Shown here one piece after another: positions 11,409-24,900 of a stretch of 64,000 nucleotides of DNA; position 1 is the first letter of the stretch; each line of letters begins with the position of its first letter. The notes under the pieces are model-generated. The model was not told the DNA's origin. It did no database searches and saw only the letters and a list, made by a program, of their open reading frames with translations. The DNA comes from Epiperipatus broadwayi (taxonomy: Eukaryota > Onychophora > Udeonychophora > Euonychophora > Peripatidae), in the NCBI GenBank assembly GCA_028023455.1, contig JAQFVV010012402.1, positions 14,628,483 through 14,692,482 of the forward strand, in the 5' to 3' direction. Both the position numbers and the translations under genes were made by a program.

Positions 11409-12112
11409 ATTACAATTTTCAAAGGATGTATTGTGGGTGAAGTTTTTGGTATGATGTTCAGATATTTTATTTTTATATAATAAAATAATTTATTATCAAG
11501 TCAGTAAATGTTAATTTAGGGAGAAATTAATAATATGATAAGAGTGAGTAGATCTTATAAAAGATCAATTTATGAAAAGAGTTATGGATGAATTTAAGAG
11601 TTTTCATAAATATTGTAGTAGTAGTCATAAAATTAATAAATCTTCAGGGATAAAGTTAATCTCTTTAGATTAAAAATGTCTAGATTTAATAGATAATGAT
11701 TCATTTAAAATTGCTAATGAAACTAGCAACAAGTGTAAAAGTAAAATACAAAGTGTGATTTAAAAGATAGTGTTAACTATAAAAATATGTATTTATAGTT
11801 TAGTTTGTGTACAAGATGTTATTTAAAGGAATTTAAACATATGATATTTCATAGTAAGATTAGGGAAATAAAAATGACCTAATTAAAGATATAAATAAAA
11901 GAAAAGTGAGACTTAATTTTATAAAGTAAAAGAAAGTCATGATGATTTTATTTAAAAGTGTTTTCTGGTTGAGATTTTAATGTGAAGTTCCAGTGCTTTA
12001 TAAAATTTCATGTTAAAGTGATTGATTATGATATTTAATGATATGAAAAATGAAGATGTTAATTGTAGATTAATGAAGATGAAGGTAGATGGTTAATTTA
12101 AAATTTTTATCC
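11409..12112 (+). other. Non-coding tail between integrase remnant and 3' LTR
   Basis: About 700 bp of AT-rich sequence. The only notable frame starts at ATG 11572 and runs about 63 codons with a single stop at 11671-11673. It is lysine- and serine-rich and not recognised. It could be a decayed third ORF or chance. Confidence 0.5.
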
Positions 12113-12126
12113 GAAGGAGGAGGATA
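12113..12126 (+). promoter_or_regulatory. Polypurine tract
   Basis: gaaggaggaggata directly abuts the first base of the 3' LTR. This is the plus-strand primer expected at this place in LTR retrotransposons, and it fixes the element's orientation and the LTR start. Confidence 0.88.
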
Positions 12127-13066
12127 TGTGCCCTTTTGTATGGGTCTCCATAAATTGTTGTATCAATCTATTTAAAAAATTTTAAATTTAAGATATATTT
12201 AGCTATATGATGTTAATTTTATTTATGATAATCTTTTAAAAAGTGTAATTAAAGTAATTCATGAGTATTTGATATGTGAAAATTGTGCTGATGTTTGAGA
12301 GAGACGTTTCAATGGGAATGATAATGGTATATGGTTGGGAAAACTGGCCATAAGCAATACTGCATTAATAAATTTAATAAATAACTGTTTAAAGTTAAAG
12401 TTTTAAAAGACAAGTTAAAATTAAATGCATATATTTATTGTTGATAAAGATTAATATTTAATAAATGAATATAAATATTTTAATTATTAGTAGTACATAA
12501 TAGAAGATTAATATTTGATTTTAATAATATCGAATTATTATTTTAAAAATTGTTATAAGATATTATTTATTTTAAAAATATTTATTTTTAAAAAATGAAT
12601 TGTTAGTTTATTTTTAGATTATTACAAGCGTTTGTAGCTCTGTTGTAAAACAGATGTTAGTTAGACACATACACACATGCTTGGGAGTTTTTTTTAGTAA
12701 AGTTGCAAAACTATTTTAAAAATTCTGTTATAAAATTTATAAATATTATTTTGGCTATCATGAGATAAAAATAAAAATAATTAATGTGAAATATTAAATC
12801 TGATTTTTAAAATACTGCTTAAAAACATAACGAATAAAAATAGACTTAATTTGTTTATAAAAATAATCTTATAAAAGTTAAAAGTGAAATAAAGTAAGAA
12901 AGTATATTTTAAAAAAATGTTTAATGGATTTAAATAAATGACAAAGATTAATTTAAGAATTTAATAATGTGATAAATAATAAATATTAAATAAGTCATTA
13001 TTTATTTTTAATTCTGTCTTGTTGGTAAAATATGTAAATAAGCTAGCAAGTTGATTGTTTAATTCA

Positions 13067-13098
13067 CCAATCAAGTGGGAGTTTCTTCCGGTATAAAA
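13067..13098 (+). promoter_or_regulatory. 3' LTR copy of the CCAAT/TATA promoter
   Basis: CCAAT at 13067-13071 and tataaaa at 13092-13098 sit in the same context as in the 5' LTR. From here it could drive transcription into flanking DNA, antisense to TTC8. Confidence 0.6.
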
Positions 13099-13259
13099 CC
13101 AAGGTTCAATTGTTCGGAGGGGATAGTGATTGAAATTCTTAAAGTAAAGTGTGCTATTAGAAATAGCTAAGTAATTATAGACGCTCTCAAAATCGTTTTA
13201 AAATTATAAGAGAGTAGTTTTTTTAAAATAATTTATAAAAGTTTACCGACAAACATGCA

Positions 13260-13454
13260 GTGCTAATTTTAATTATAATTTCCTATCGTCTCGATCAAAG
13301 CTCAATTTACTATCAAATAGTCATGGAAACATCGTATAAGGATAAAATGTATTGGAGACTTTATACTAAAAATTTAACAAACGCTGGATTAACTAGGAGA
13401 GTTATTAGATGCATAAAAGTAATACGTTGGACTTTGTATAAATTTAAAAGCTAA
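13260..13454 (+). CDS. 3' LTR copy of the 64-codon frame (uncertain)
   Basis: This corresponds to 5191-5385 with four amino-acid differences (N to S, M to I, A to T, R to K). The first of the two ATG codons of the 5' copy is changed to ATA, so only the second remains. All four base changes being non-synonymous gives no sign of constraint since insertion. Confidence 0.15.
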   Translation: MLILIIISYRLDQSSIYYQIVMETSYKDKMYWRLYTKNLTNAGLTRRVIRCIKVIRWTLYKFKS

Positions 13455-13927
13455 TGGTAATTAATTTTTATAAAATAGATATTTAAAAGAATGAGAAATA
13501 CTTCTTTATGAAGAAAGTATTTGTAAATTATAAATCTAAGTATATAACTTAGTAAAGATGGTAAATAATAATGATTACATAAATACTTGCCTTGTTAAGT
13601 CTTTATGGTTTAAAAGACTAAATTTTAATAGTTTTAAAAGGCAAATAAATTGGAAATTTAATGGGTAAAGAAATACCTATAAATAAAATTATTATATTAT
13701 TAAAATCTGAACGCTGGTCGTACAGAAGAATCTAAAATTAATCTTACCTAAATATTCGTTAAGGAATGCGCAAATAAAAAAATATACGTGGATATCCAAA
13801 TCAATTAAAATAATTAAATAAGAACTTTATAAATTATAGACTAATGCTAAAAATAATAACTTTTAAATAATATTTTTTTCTTTAAAAGAAATGAACCTGG
13901 ATCCTATAAACTATTTTAATTTTATTT

Positions 13928-14143
13928 TTGTTTTATGGTGGAACTGACTTTTCTTTATTTTTTTTAAAAAAAGAACGTTTTCATTTATTCCATAAAAACT
14001 TTTTAAAAACACGTGATGTACCGGAAAAGGAAGTAATGTTTGGTGAAAATTTGTGCCTAGGAAAAAGAACAATTATAGCTGGAAGAAGACACCGTTGGAT
14101 TTTATGTAATATGTTTTATTTATTAACTAACATAAATATTTAA
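13928..14143 (+). CDS. 3' LTR copy of the 70-codon frame (uncertain)
   Basis: This corresponds to 5864-6076 with one extra phenylalanine codon from a longer T run. Otherwise it is the same over about 210 bases. Not recognised. Confidence 0.15.
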   Translation: MFYGGTDFSLFFLKKERFHLFHKNFLKTRDVPEKEVMFGENLCLGKRTIIAGRRHRWILCNMFYLLTNINI

Positions 14144-16440
14144 TTAATTATTGATTTATTAAAGATAGGAAAGGTACATTTACATTTTTTTTTTCTTTTA
14201 AAAGCTAAATATTAATATAACATTTTATTGCATAAAGTTTATTTTATAATTATACAACACGTAATATTTTAAAGAATAATTGTTGAGTGTAAATGTGAAA
14301 TTATTTTGTAAAACTGAAATCCTGGAGGACATCGTGTGACGGACTGTACATTAAAGTATCATTTATGGTAAAAATTATATGATAATAATAATTTGATGTA
14401 TTTACTATGTTTTCTTTAGATCAACCAAATGTTATTTGATTATTGAATGAATGTATTAATATTTAAATAATATACACGCATAAGATTAATAATAGCAGTT
14501 TTATTTTAATATGCATATTTTAAATTGATGATGTAAATTTAGTACAACATAATATGAGAACCTAGAAATAATTATATGATTCTTTCGTGAATAAATTTTA
14601 ATGTTTCTGTTACAATATTAGGAATTAAATTTATTATTAGTGTAAGTTATTTATTTTTCTTTTCAAGTTAGTAAGAGGTATATAAAATCTATATTTTATT
14701 TTTATTTTTATTAGATAAGTTAAGTTAATTTTATGTAGAAATTTATATTTTGATTGAAGGCTTAACGTATATAGATGATGAGGTATATGAGATTTTGGAT
14801 AAATATTATTTTTTTTTTAAAATTGGTCATCTATTTATCTGAAGTTAAATAAGGTTAAAATGACTTTTGTAGATAGAAGTTTTTTAGGAAGGAATAAGAA
14901 TAACAAGTAAAGAAGAGTAATGGTTTAAACATAAAAAGAATCATAGAATTTTATTTAATATAATACGTTATGAAATTTGAAATTGTTGAATAATTTTAAA
15001 TATTATTTTAAAAGAACATATACGTATTGCATATTTTGATAAGACATGTAGTATGACATTACATCGGAAGGACATAAATAATTATAATCAATAATTGTTA
15101 TTATATTACAAAGTTATATCAGTTTATACATTAATTGATCTTTGAGTAATATTAATAGTAAATGTAATACATACTAGTACATTATAATCTAAATAGCAGT
15201 AAGACTTCAGTGAAGTAGCATTTTAATTATTAAAGTCTGTTTATTTACATATATGCTACATGAATGATATTTCACATAAACCTTTTCTTATATTAATTGA
15301 TAACAAATGATGTTTGTTAAAATTAAAGTCATAAACTTAATTGAATGTTATTGATAGAACATTTAATAAATGTATAAATTATCTATTTATGATTATGGAA
15401 ATAGTAACAGTGTAAAAATCTTGTATTATCATTTTTTCTTATTTTTGTTTTATTTTCTTTAGTTCCATTTGTAAATGTAAATAGTGTAAATAAGTTATTT
15501 GTTAAAGTTGATGTAAATAAATTTGTTAAGTTGTTTTAAAAGATGTGTCGAATTCATTATTTTACACCACAGCATTTGACAACAGATAATTTGAATATAC
15601 ATAATATTTGCACAATATGAATTTATTATTTTATTATTTGAGAAAGAAACACAATATTTTCTTAATATAATTTATAGAAATTGATTGACATTAACATATA
15701 ATATTACAATGGTCATAAAGTAATTATAATGCACAATATAAGAGTATAAGATTATTTATTGCCACAGATTGTTAAATTATAATATTTTGGTATATTTTAA
15801 AATTAAGATACTATATGGAAATGAAGACATGTATATGATTTACTTATTTTCTTAATGATTAATAGTATAATCAAATAGATAAGATTAAGCTATACACTAA
15901 AGATTATTATTGTTAGTTATTGTTATTAGAATAAGTTAGGTGTATTTAGGTTTGATATTAAATCCCTTATCATTCCTATCTACATGAATTATTATTACTT
16001 TAAGATAATTAGAAGAACCTGAGATCGTTTTAATTATATTTCCTTAACAAAAGATTGAGATTTATTTATCTATTATTATTAAAGATAGTTCATTTATAAA
16101 AGTCATAAGAGTGCTGTAGAGTTAGTAATGAGATAATTAGAAGTAATAGTATTCTTATGCCATTGAGACAGTGTCTTGGAAAGACATTGACTCAATGTAA
16201 GTCCAATTACCAATTGTAACTTCACTTCACAGTCTCATGATTTTAATTAAATATTTATTTAATTAGTACATAATATTAAACTATATTAATTTTTGATAAG
16301 TTTGTAATGAATCTGATAAGTTATAATATTATAAAATATATTAAAGATAGTAATACATATCTTAGCTGAACATAATGATTTATTTGAGCTAGTCTTATTT
16401 TAAATTATATTATATATCGAGAAGTGAGGGTACAATATAT

Positions 16441-19400
16441 ATATTGTGCCATTACAATTTAGTCACTAGCTAAATTTATAGTAATGTGCATGTAGAAAAG
16501 GTAAACCAAAAATCATCATCACAATTTTTATATAATCATAAATGAAGCTGTAGGGCATCCAAGTTCAAACCCTACAAGGTCCAGTTCTAAAAGCTTTAAA
16601 CAGAGAAAGAATGGGTCAACAATTACATGCTTTACTTGTTTGTGTGTTGATAGAAAGGTAATACACACATTTAAACTATTTAATATTTAATTTTTCTTTA
16701 AAAAGCAAAGTTATAATGCATATAGGCAATGTATGTGTAAATTATTTAATTGTTTTATATTTCAAATATTAAACATTTTAACTTTCTTTAAAACTAACCT
16801 ATGCTTGATCAATTCTAATATTTTATTCTATACTTTTATTTTGCTTTTCTTTAATTATAAGTGGGATTTAAAAGTTACAGATTTAATTAAATAATTGGGT
16901 TATAATTCCTAAGCTAGCAATCATATTATTTAAGGTTAGTTCATGAATGATTTGAAAGAATGAAGGATGTGTGTACATTACATACAAAAATTTACATTAC
17001 CTAAATATTGAAAGAAAAGGAAGTATTAAATCTGTCAAATTATTTTTTTTGTACAATTTTTTTTGTTAAAAGAGGAAATCTGTTTAATCAGATATCGATC
17101 TTTGTAGCAATTTTTTTTTGTAAATGATTGTTTCACTTTGGAAACTTATAATGGGTCAGAGCTCTAATTGTCTTATCTCAAGATCTAAAGAAGGAAGCTC
17201 AAAGATTTGAAGTGTTACCTGGATGTTAAAAAAAAAAAAAAAAGAAAAGAAAGGAAATAAGGATTGAGTCTACTTTTTTTTTTTAAACAAAAGTGTCTGG
17301 AAAAAGGATTAAACTTTTCAGTTGAAAAATAATTTAGTTGAAAATAAATTAGAGATCTAATTAAAACAAATTTGTCCAAAAATAGCAAGTGATGCTATCT
17401 CTGATTGGTTAAGGTAGCTAAAAATTGGATATAAAAAGCTGTCTTGAATTATTATTAGGATTATTGTTTATGATTCAGATTATTAAACTATCCAATTGAA
17501 TGCTGAAAATATAAGAAATGTCAGGCTAGAAAAATTATATGTATGTCCCATCGGTTCCGGACCATCTGGGGAAGCTGCACATCACATAGGAAAGAAAAGA
17601 TGTTGTGTCTAAAATAATATTCTACACCTTTCAACTGACCAGAGAAATAAGATGTTTTAATAGAAGGAAGAAAACATTCACCTGCATTCAAAGAAGATGA
17701 ATTAATCTACTGATAAATATTAATCATCAAGTCCAATTAATTGTTACAACAACTGATTTTAAACTCAAGAAAATTTACAAATGTGAAAACAACTGCTGTA
17801 TTTCATCCACATGCTTGACAGGAAGAGAAAAAAATTAATATAATGATTTCCAAATTATCCACTAAAGCAAATAACCTCAATAGAGTCACCATCATCAAAT
17901 AGTTATACACCTCAAGAAAGAGATTGTTCCCAGTAAGACGGAAATGGTAGCTGCAGAAATATAAACCTTATACAAGACAAGTTTGAACCCTTGGAAATTC
18001 GCCACAAACAAAAGATCGGTAATATGACTTTTTATATCTATTTTCTTTATGATATCAGTCTTAAGAAACATTTTAGCAATAAAGTGGTATATTTTATTTA
18101 AAGAACCTTTAAAGACTATTCAGATCGATTAAAACAAGAATGTCTTACTAAAATAACTTTGAGCTTCATAAATGATCTTGAATGTATGAAAATTATTTGT
18201 TTATTAATTTTACAATATTAATGTGTAAAACAATTTTTTTTATGGTGTTATGATTTTAGTTTTAGCTGATATATTATTATTATTTTGGTTTTTAATAATA
18301 TTTTGTTATTATGGGATAAAACACGCACATACATAATAATATTTTTATATGTGTATAATTGGGAGTGAATGTGAAATAATGAGTAGTATTAGAATATTAG
18401 ATTATTTTGTTTCAAGTTAAGTATAGATTTCAGCGCTTGGAAGGGAGGGGGAGAAAATAATTTAAAACTCTTTTCTAAAACTTGCTCTTTCAATTCTACT
18501 AACATTTTTTTTTACATTCTATTTACATGTTAGATTTTTAAAGTATGTGTGTTAATGAGCAGATAATATTTTTTTGTCTTGAAATACCTTTCATGGTCAA
18601 TGTGACGTCCAACTTAATACAAAATACATTTGAAGGGAAAGGGGAAAGAACTTAAAATTAATCTGAGGATTGTTATATAACCAATTATTATTATTATTAT
18701 TCATGTCAGTTTTCATATTATCTAGAAATTTTTATGTATATGTTAGAAATGTAGTAATAAATATTAGTTTGTTTTATTAAACGAGGCGTATATATTTCAT
18801 TAAGTGTAGTCTTTGTTAAGTGTGATTATTCATCATCAATGGTTGAATATTAGTTATTTAAGATATAAGTAAATATGCTAAAATTAAGCAATAATTATGA
18901 ATTTATAAAAATTAGTTTTATGTTTAGGCTTAGTCCTAGAGCTGTAGTTGAAACCCTTGTCATTATTGTTATTATTATCATCATCATCATCGTCATCAAC
19001 GTTTTAATTAATGAGCTGTTTAACTGTTAAAAGGCCATAAATAAATATTGATTTTATAATATTTAGTGATTTCTTAGTATTATTATAACCACATCCCATC
19101 ATCTATTTCATGCAAGGATGAGTGAATTGCCATCCTAAATTAGTTGTATATAATCTGAGCTAGTGAACTTATAAAAATATTGAAACACATTTGTTATGTT
19201 AAGATCTGAGAAATGATTTATGTTCAATGAACTCCACTGTGGTTTAAAGATGTTTTACTTTTACCTAACTATTAGTGCTTATAGTGATATGGCTCAAAAA
19301 GCAAAATCTCTCATTTTTATTAGAAATAAAGTACCAAAAAGGGATCAAACCCAGTACATGTGAAAGGTTATTAGATATAACCATGTCTAGATTCAGATAA

Positions 19401-19895
19401 TCTAGTGGCGCCCTGCTAGACCATATTCACTTAGTATTTGTTTAAACATGCACTTAACATCAAACCAAGCAATGAAAGTGGATAGGATCTACTGTCTGTA
19501 TACCTGAGCTATATTTTATTGAATTACTAGTGTACTCACTTCATGAGATTTTACCATATACCCGAGTTTAATACTTGTTATTAATACATTGCTATAATAA
19601 TTTGCTTATAATTCTTGATATTTGAACTCCTTCACTTATATGGTAATAGTTATATTATAACCATCTATAATTATTCGAGCGACCCTTTTATTATGTTACA
19701 ATATATATATGGATTTAAATATAGTATATACAAATAATTGGAAATGATTAACCAAATCACATATTTATATATTTATTGTAAACAGTACTCTGATGATGAT
19801 AATCAAACAACTTAGCACTAAAGATTAAATGTAATTTTCTGAAAATATTTTTAATTTCTTTTCATGGATTCAATTTAAAATTAATCTTCAGGTAC
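16441..19895. other. AT-rich repeats without coding signal
   Basis: Near 16545-16590 a tRNA-like B-box (agttcaaaccctac) suggests a SINE fragment. Near 17398-17450 a CCAAT-type motif (gattggtt) and ggatataaaaag form a promoter-like pair of possible LTR origin. A poly-A run lies at 17227-17242. ATC/ATT simple repeats occur near 18960-18995. No exon or transposase was seen. Confidence 0.45.
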
Positions 19896-21900
19896 TGTGC
19901 CGGTCGAATGTGTATGCTGATTTAACCCGGTTCAAAATGTAGACAAAAGTACGTCTAGATCATCATACGCAAGATCTAAAAATCAAGAATACTATGCTCT
20001 CTGTCCTCTTCATCTATCTTTCGAATCAAACAATGAATCAACAACATGTCCAAGACACGCATAGATCCAATTTTTCCGCCCGTCCCGCTAGCATCAGGGA
20101 GAAACAATAGACTATAACTAATTCATTAAATCTAACTCAAGTAATGATACAGAACTCAGGTCGTGTGTGAAAGACGTAGGCGATGCTTGGATCATCGGAA
20201 ATTGACCAAACAGATTAACCTCAAAATATCATGTTTACAGATAATAAATGGAAACGAAATAATGTTTATATTTAGAAAACAAAAAAATACTTTAATAAAG
20301 ATATTAATAAAAGGGAGGCTTTGTTCTCCGCCATTCCCCAAATAATGCATTCTTAAATCATTAAATAAAGTCAATGTAATCTCAAGATCCAAATACTACC
20401 TTTGCGATATGAAAATAGGTTTGCCACATAATCCCATTTTAACATTCAAACATTTAACTGCATATTTTGCGTGAGCAAGTTAGAATGAACTTTACATTAA
20501 TTTATTAATACCTTAATGAAATTGTACAACAACATTTCTTTGAGTCTGGTCCCCAGGAAATCAATCCGAAAATAATGGTGCATAAACAAGTATAAACCTT
20601 AATTTACATTTAAAATACAGATATTTTTCCAAACCCATTATTAATAGAAATTTAAAAGAATTGATTTGCCGTCAAATGCAAAAGACTAAGTAATTGCTGA
20701 TGAATGCTCGATGCATAAGAATATTATTAATACCTGGAAATAAAATAAACCAGCCAACCTTACTTTGCATAAGCTGAACATGAAAGCCCAAATAAGAAAA
20801 GCAAAATAGAAATAATTATGCGCATTCACATAAGACAAATTTCAGGTGAAAGAAAAACGAAATGTCAGACAGCCTAGCTTAGCTAGCTAAACATTTATGT
20901 AAATCCTTCATATCCTGAGAAAAATGATAAAACATTTCTCTAATTAGGCAGCCATGATAATCCGGGCAAATTAAAGATTTTTTTTTGTTTGATCAGCAAA
21001 TCTGTAGGTCAGCTGAGGAAAATGGCAATAAACTTGCATGACAACAAACCAACTACAGCCAACCTCCCATTGAAAAATGAATACATAAAAGAAACTTCCC
21101 CAAGCTAATAATAGAATAAACGAAATAAAGGCAGCACTAAAAGAAATTTCCCAAAACCCAGACTCTGCAAACTATTGAACAGATATATTATATGAGTAGT
21201 AATATATATAACATTTAAAATATACCTATAGATAAATACCAACACCGCATGAACAGTAAGGGAAATATATAATACCGATTTGATTTAAGAAATGAGGAAT
21301 AGCAAAGGAAAGCATGGAATTATAAAGAATGATCAAATAATAAATGGCATAAGTCAAAGAGTTAAATGCAAATAAGAACAAATAAAGATTTCAGGAAATA
21401 TGGAAAGTAAAAGTTCATGAGGAGTTATTTTAAAATGTTACTGGCACTAGATTTTGGTCTTTGCAATGGTACAATTCCCATGATGCCTTGATTGATTTGC
21501 TGACTGAAAATTCCTTCGTAAAGGTAGCATGCTTTTTATGTGATTTACCAATATCGACTGCAGGCAGACAGTTCAACAGTTCGATTCACTTTATCACACT
21601 ATAATCTTCGGCATTTGGCTGGATAGAGGCCCGGACGGCAGGCAAAGCTGATAGAACTAGCCGCTGTACATGGTCTCATCCAAAAAATTTAGTAGTTATA
21701 TCACTTCTCATTATTTCCATTCCAAAAAGAATTACATCTCCCTCCTTTTGTTCTCTCCACTATTTATACCTTTTAGCAAATACTCTGTCTATTGTGTTTC
21801 GTATCATTCACATCTTGACAAGCCCCCACTCTCCTTTGTTTCAAAACAATTTTCTTTTTACCAAAATCAAACTTTAAGATTTTGTAATCTATTTTTGCTT
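19896..21900 (-). repeat. Solo-LTR-like block, minus strand (right end approximate)
   Basis: A compositional island starts with tgtgccggtcga at 19896. The block at 39387 starts with nearly the same signature (tgtaccggtcga). On the minus strand each would end CGACCGGYACA. A minus-strand TATA box, ggtataaatagtgg, lies at about 21757-21770, some 1.87 kb from that end. The second block has a minus-strand TATA about 2.05 kb from its end. The interiors do not obviously align by eye, and no primer site follows, so both look like old solo LTRs of related type. Target duplication was not found. Confidence 0.4.
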
Positions 21901-24900
21901 TAACTTCATTTTTTTTTATTAAAGAGGCCATACTTAATTTCCCTGAAGGAAACTCTAATTTAAATTTAATTGATTAAGGAATATTGGAAGGTTTATCTAA
22001 AATACATCACACAAAATATTTTTCGACATAAGAATAAGACAAATAAAAATATTATATTCTCAAGTTAGTTTTAGTTTCAACAGAACCCTGCATTAATTTA
22101 TACATATATGTTTACCACACATACATGCCTATTTTATAAAGTATGACAAAAGAATATTTTTATGAAACACAGTTTTTTTTGATTACATTTACTTTACTAA
22201 ATTATTTCTACCTGAATACCTAATTTCAAGGATCAATAAACAGATAACAAAAACACTTTATATTTCTGCTTAATGCAAAATTCTGTTAAATACTTTCATA
22301 CAACTAGAAACCAGGTTTGTTGGTTTATGTAAGGCTGTGAAGCATGGATCTGACTTCCATATCCATTGCTTCAGTGCTAAGCTTTCTAAATAGAAAGCCT
22401 ACTTCTGGAAATCTTAATATCATGATCACCATCATTTTAAATTACTACTGTACTATTATTCCTGCATTTTTCCCGATGGATTCCATGATTTCACACAGTT
22501 AGTGAAAATTAATGGCACATGTTTGAAATGAATTCAACAAACAAAAACAAACTAAATTTGTTAATAAAAAAATAGACTACCAATTTATTTACAATAAATA
22601 AATAAAACACAAAATCATTGCTTATATTTTTGCAACTGCTACCAGATAAATACAATAAGTAGAATACAAATATTGAAAAAATAAAAAATAATAATAATTA
22701 TAAATATTAAAATTTAAGGCCTTATGGATAAAATAAAGATATGATTTTACCATAATACAATTATCCTAAAGTTTTCAGTTTTAAATCATGATATTTTGCA
22801 GATATCATATATTTATTATAAATACCAACAAGTAATCCAATCCTGATTGTGATTATTTTCTTGGAGTGTTCGTGATGATAGTTTATATGGTAGATCTTAT
22901 GGCAGAGTCTACTTCTTTCCTTATGGCGTGACTTTCTTCTTTAAACAGGGGTAGAATACTACTGATAAATTAACTATCAATCATACCTATGATCAGACAG
23001 AAACTCATGAACGTACAAAGGTCAATCATTTTTTCTGATCACAGAATCCCCTCATAATTGCTGGAACTACACCAATCTTCCAAAGGCAATTTATTTTTTT
23101 TGAGATAAATCTCAGGCACCATCTGGTCATAGAAACTTTATATAACCGGAATGCCCCAGACAAAAGGCATAATGGAACTCAGTGTTCAGAAAATAACCCA
23201 GACTAGCTCCAACACTATGAGACAGAGGATCCAGTGCTTAATCAAGAACACATATCAAACTTGCCCAATTTTTTTAATCATGGTGATGCAGGTAAAGGGA
23301 AGAGAACAGACCAAGTAAATTTTAGCAATAGTTTTTATTCTTATACACAGATACACAAGTATCTTAATATTTCCATTACACATATATTTAACACCAAAAA
23401 AGACATATATAACAAAAATTAATAAACAAAAATAAATATGGTTTAGTAAGATCTAATTTCTCGCATACTTCTTCAATTGGATAATTCTAACATTGGTAAT
23501 TTCAATAATCCTTCCTTCATATCAATTCATTTATACCTAATAATGTCCAGACATTTATCGATAAAGTAAAGTATTTATTTAGGTGTAACTTGGATGTGAC
23601 ATTATATCTATTTGTGACAATTTGGATAATCATCCCTTCATGGTCCATGGTCTTCTAAGTTCATGACACTCTTTTCACTGTTCATGGGTGGCCATTTGAT
23701 CATCAGATTCAGTTTTTTTTCATTTTCCAAAACTTCAGAACAGCAATAGGAGAATATAAACAGCAGAGTCCTACATTATGAGTGAGTCTTTGTCAGCAGG
23801 AAAGAAAGATTAATGGTGATGGGGACCAGGAAACAAAGCCCAGGCAGGCACTCCTGTAGTTTTCTTAGCAGTACATGGTGCTATTTTACAATCCATCGCA
23901 TACTTTCCAAATAGGCTGCATCTGACTCTTGGTCTTCTCTCAGACTGTCTACAGTGAACTTCAAAAATAACGTTACTAAAATTAAGCTCTGGACAAACTG
24001 CAAGGCACATTCGAGCAATTGTTCCCAGCAGATTAATGTATTTTACTCCTTCTTAACTTAAACACACAAAAAAAATTTAATTGATCTCTAAACTATCAAA
24101 CATGCCATTTTAATAAGCTCCCCCCTACTATTGTTCACTTTTATTCATTTTTACTTTTAGTTGTTTTTTTCTTATTTTATTTAAATGATTAATCTTATAG
24201 ATTAATCTATGATATTATAGGCCAGGAATTTTCCAAAATTTAATTGCATTTCTGCAGATGATATCGTTTACAAAGCTTACTTGTCATTAAATATTTATTT
24301 TTCTATTTCTAATTTGAATTACATTTGTTGTGTATTTGAATATATGCACTCCAAATACCAACAAATAAATCAATGAATAATACAACAAATAAATCAATAA
24401 ATGGTAAAATGTAATTAATAGCAAAAAGTTATTGATACACACAAACACAGTATATACAGTTCACTTAAGGTTCACTTCCCATGAACTGGCTGTTTTCTGG
24501 ATGGTTTCCTCTGGCCTCAGTTTCCAAACACTTTGACTTCATTTGGCTGCTGCTTGCAATCACATTGGCTTTGCACTAGAGTGCTGCACTGTCACTTGTT
24601 TCTTTCAGCTACTGTCCATTAAAAACCTCATACCAACAATTCACTTGGTAAATTCACTGAAATGAGAACCACACACTTTCCTACCCAAACTATTTATATA
24701 TGCAGTTTGGCTTCTGGCAATCCAGAGTTCATTATTGATTATTATCCATCTTGTTTTTAATCTTTGCATTGTTAATTATTAGGTTCAACTTCTATTGTAT
24801 CTAGAAATATTTGTAATTAACAAATTTTCTTGGCATTTACCAAATGCAATTTTCTTATCACAATTACGTAAATATTTTCTCTTATCAGTTAGCGATCTAA

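Larger units (their letters stand above)
4053..16434 (+). mobile_element. TR-GAG/LARD-like LTR retrotransposon with 4.3-kb LTRs and a lone gag
   Basis: The complete element is about 12.4 kb. Two direct LTRs (4053-8365 and 12127-16434) have inverted ends TGTGCCC...GGGTACA. The internal 3.76 kb begins with a lysine-type primer site and ends with a purine tract touching the 3' LTR. It encodes one intact Gag-like protein and a short integrase tail but no protease, RT or RNase H, so it must rely on enzymes supplied in trans. The flanking target duplication is atatat (4047-4052 and 16435-16440), though it sits in an AT run and its length is ambiguous. By eye the LTRs differ at roughly 2% of positions plus small indels, so the insertion is fairly recent. 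It lies antisense to TTC8, probably in a downstream intron. Confidence 0.92.
12127..16434 (+). repeat. 3' LTR, 4308 bp
   Basis: This is a direct repeat of 4053-8365 with the same ends. Differences are scattered substitutions and 1-3 base indels. A block of about 350 bp (near 15900-16250, matching 7860-8210) looks unchanged. The promoter block is intact. It is followed by atatatatattgtgcc, which gives the target duplication plus a six-base echo of the LTR start. Confidence 0.93.

Noticed and set aside
16550-16590. Functional tRNA gene
   Set aside because: Only a B-box-like motif is present; no cloverleaf could be drawn.
23810-24010. 66-codon minus-strand frame with several cysteines
   Set aside because: No known motif spacing and no exon boundaries in phase with TTC8. 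Probably repeat-derived.
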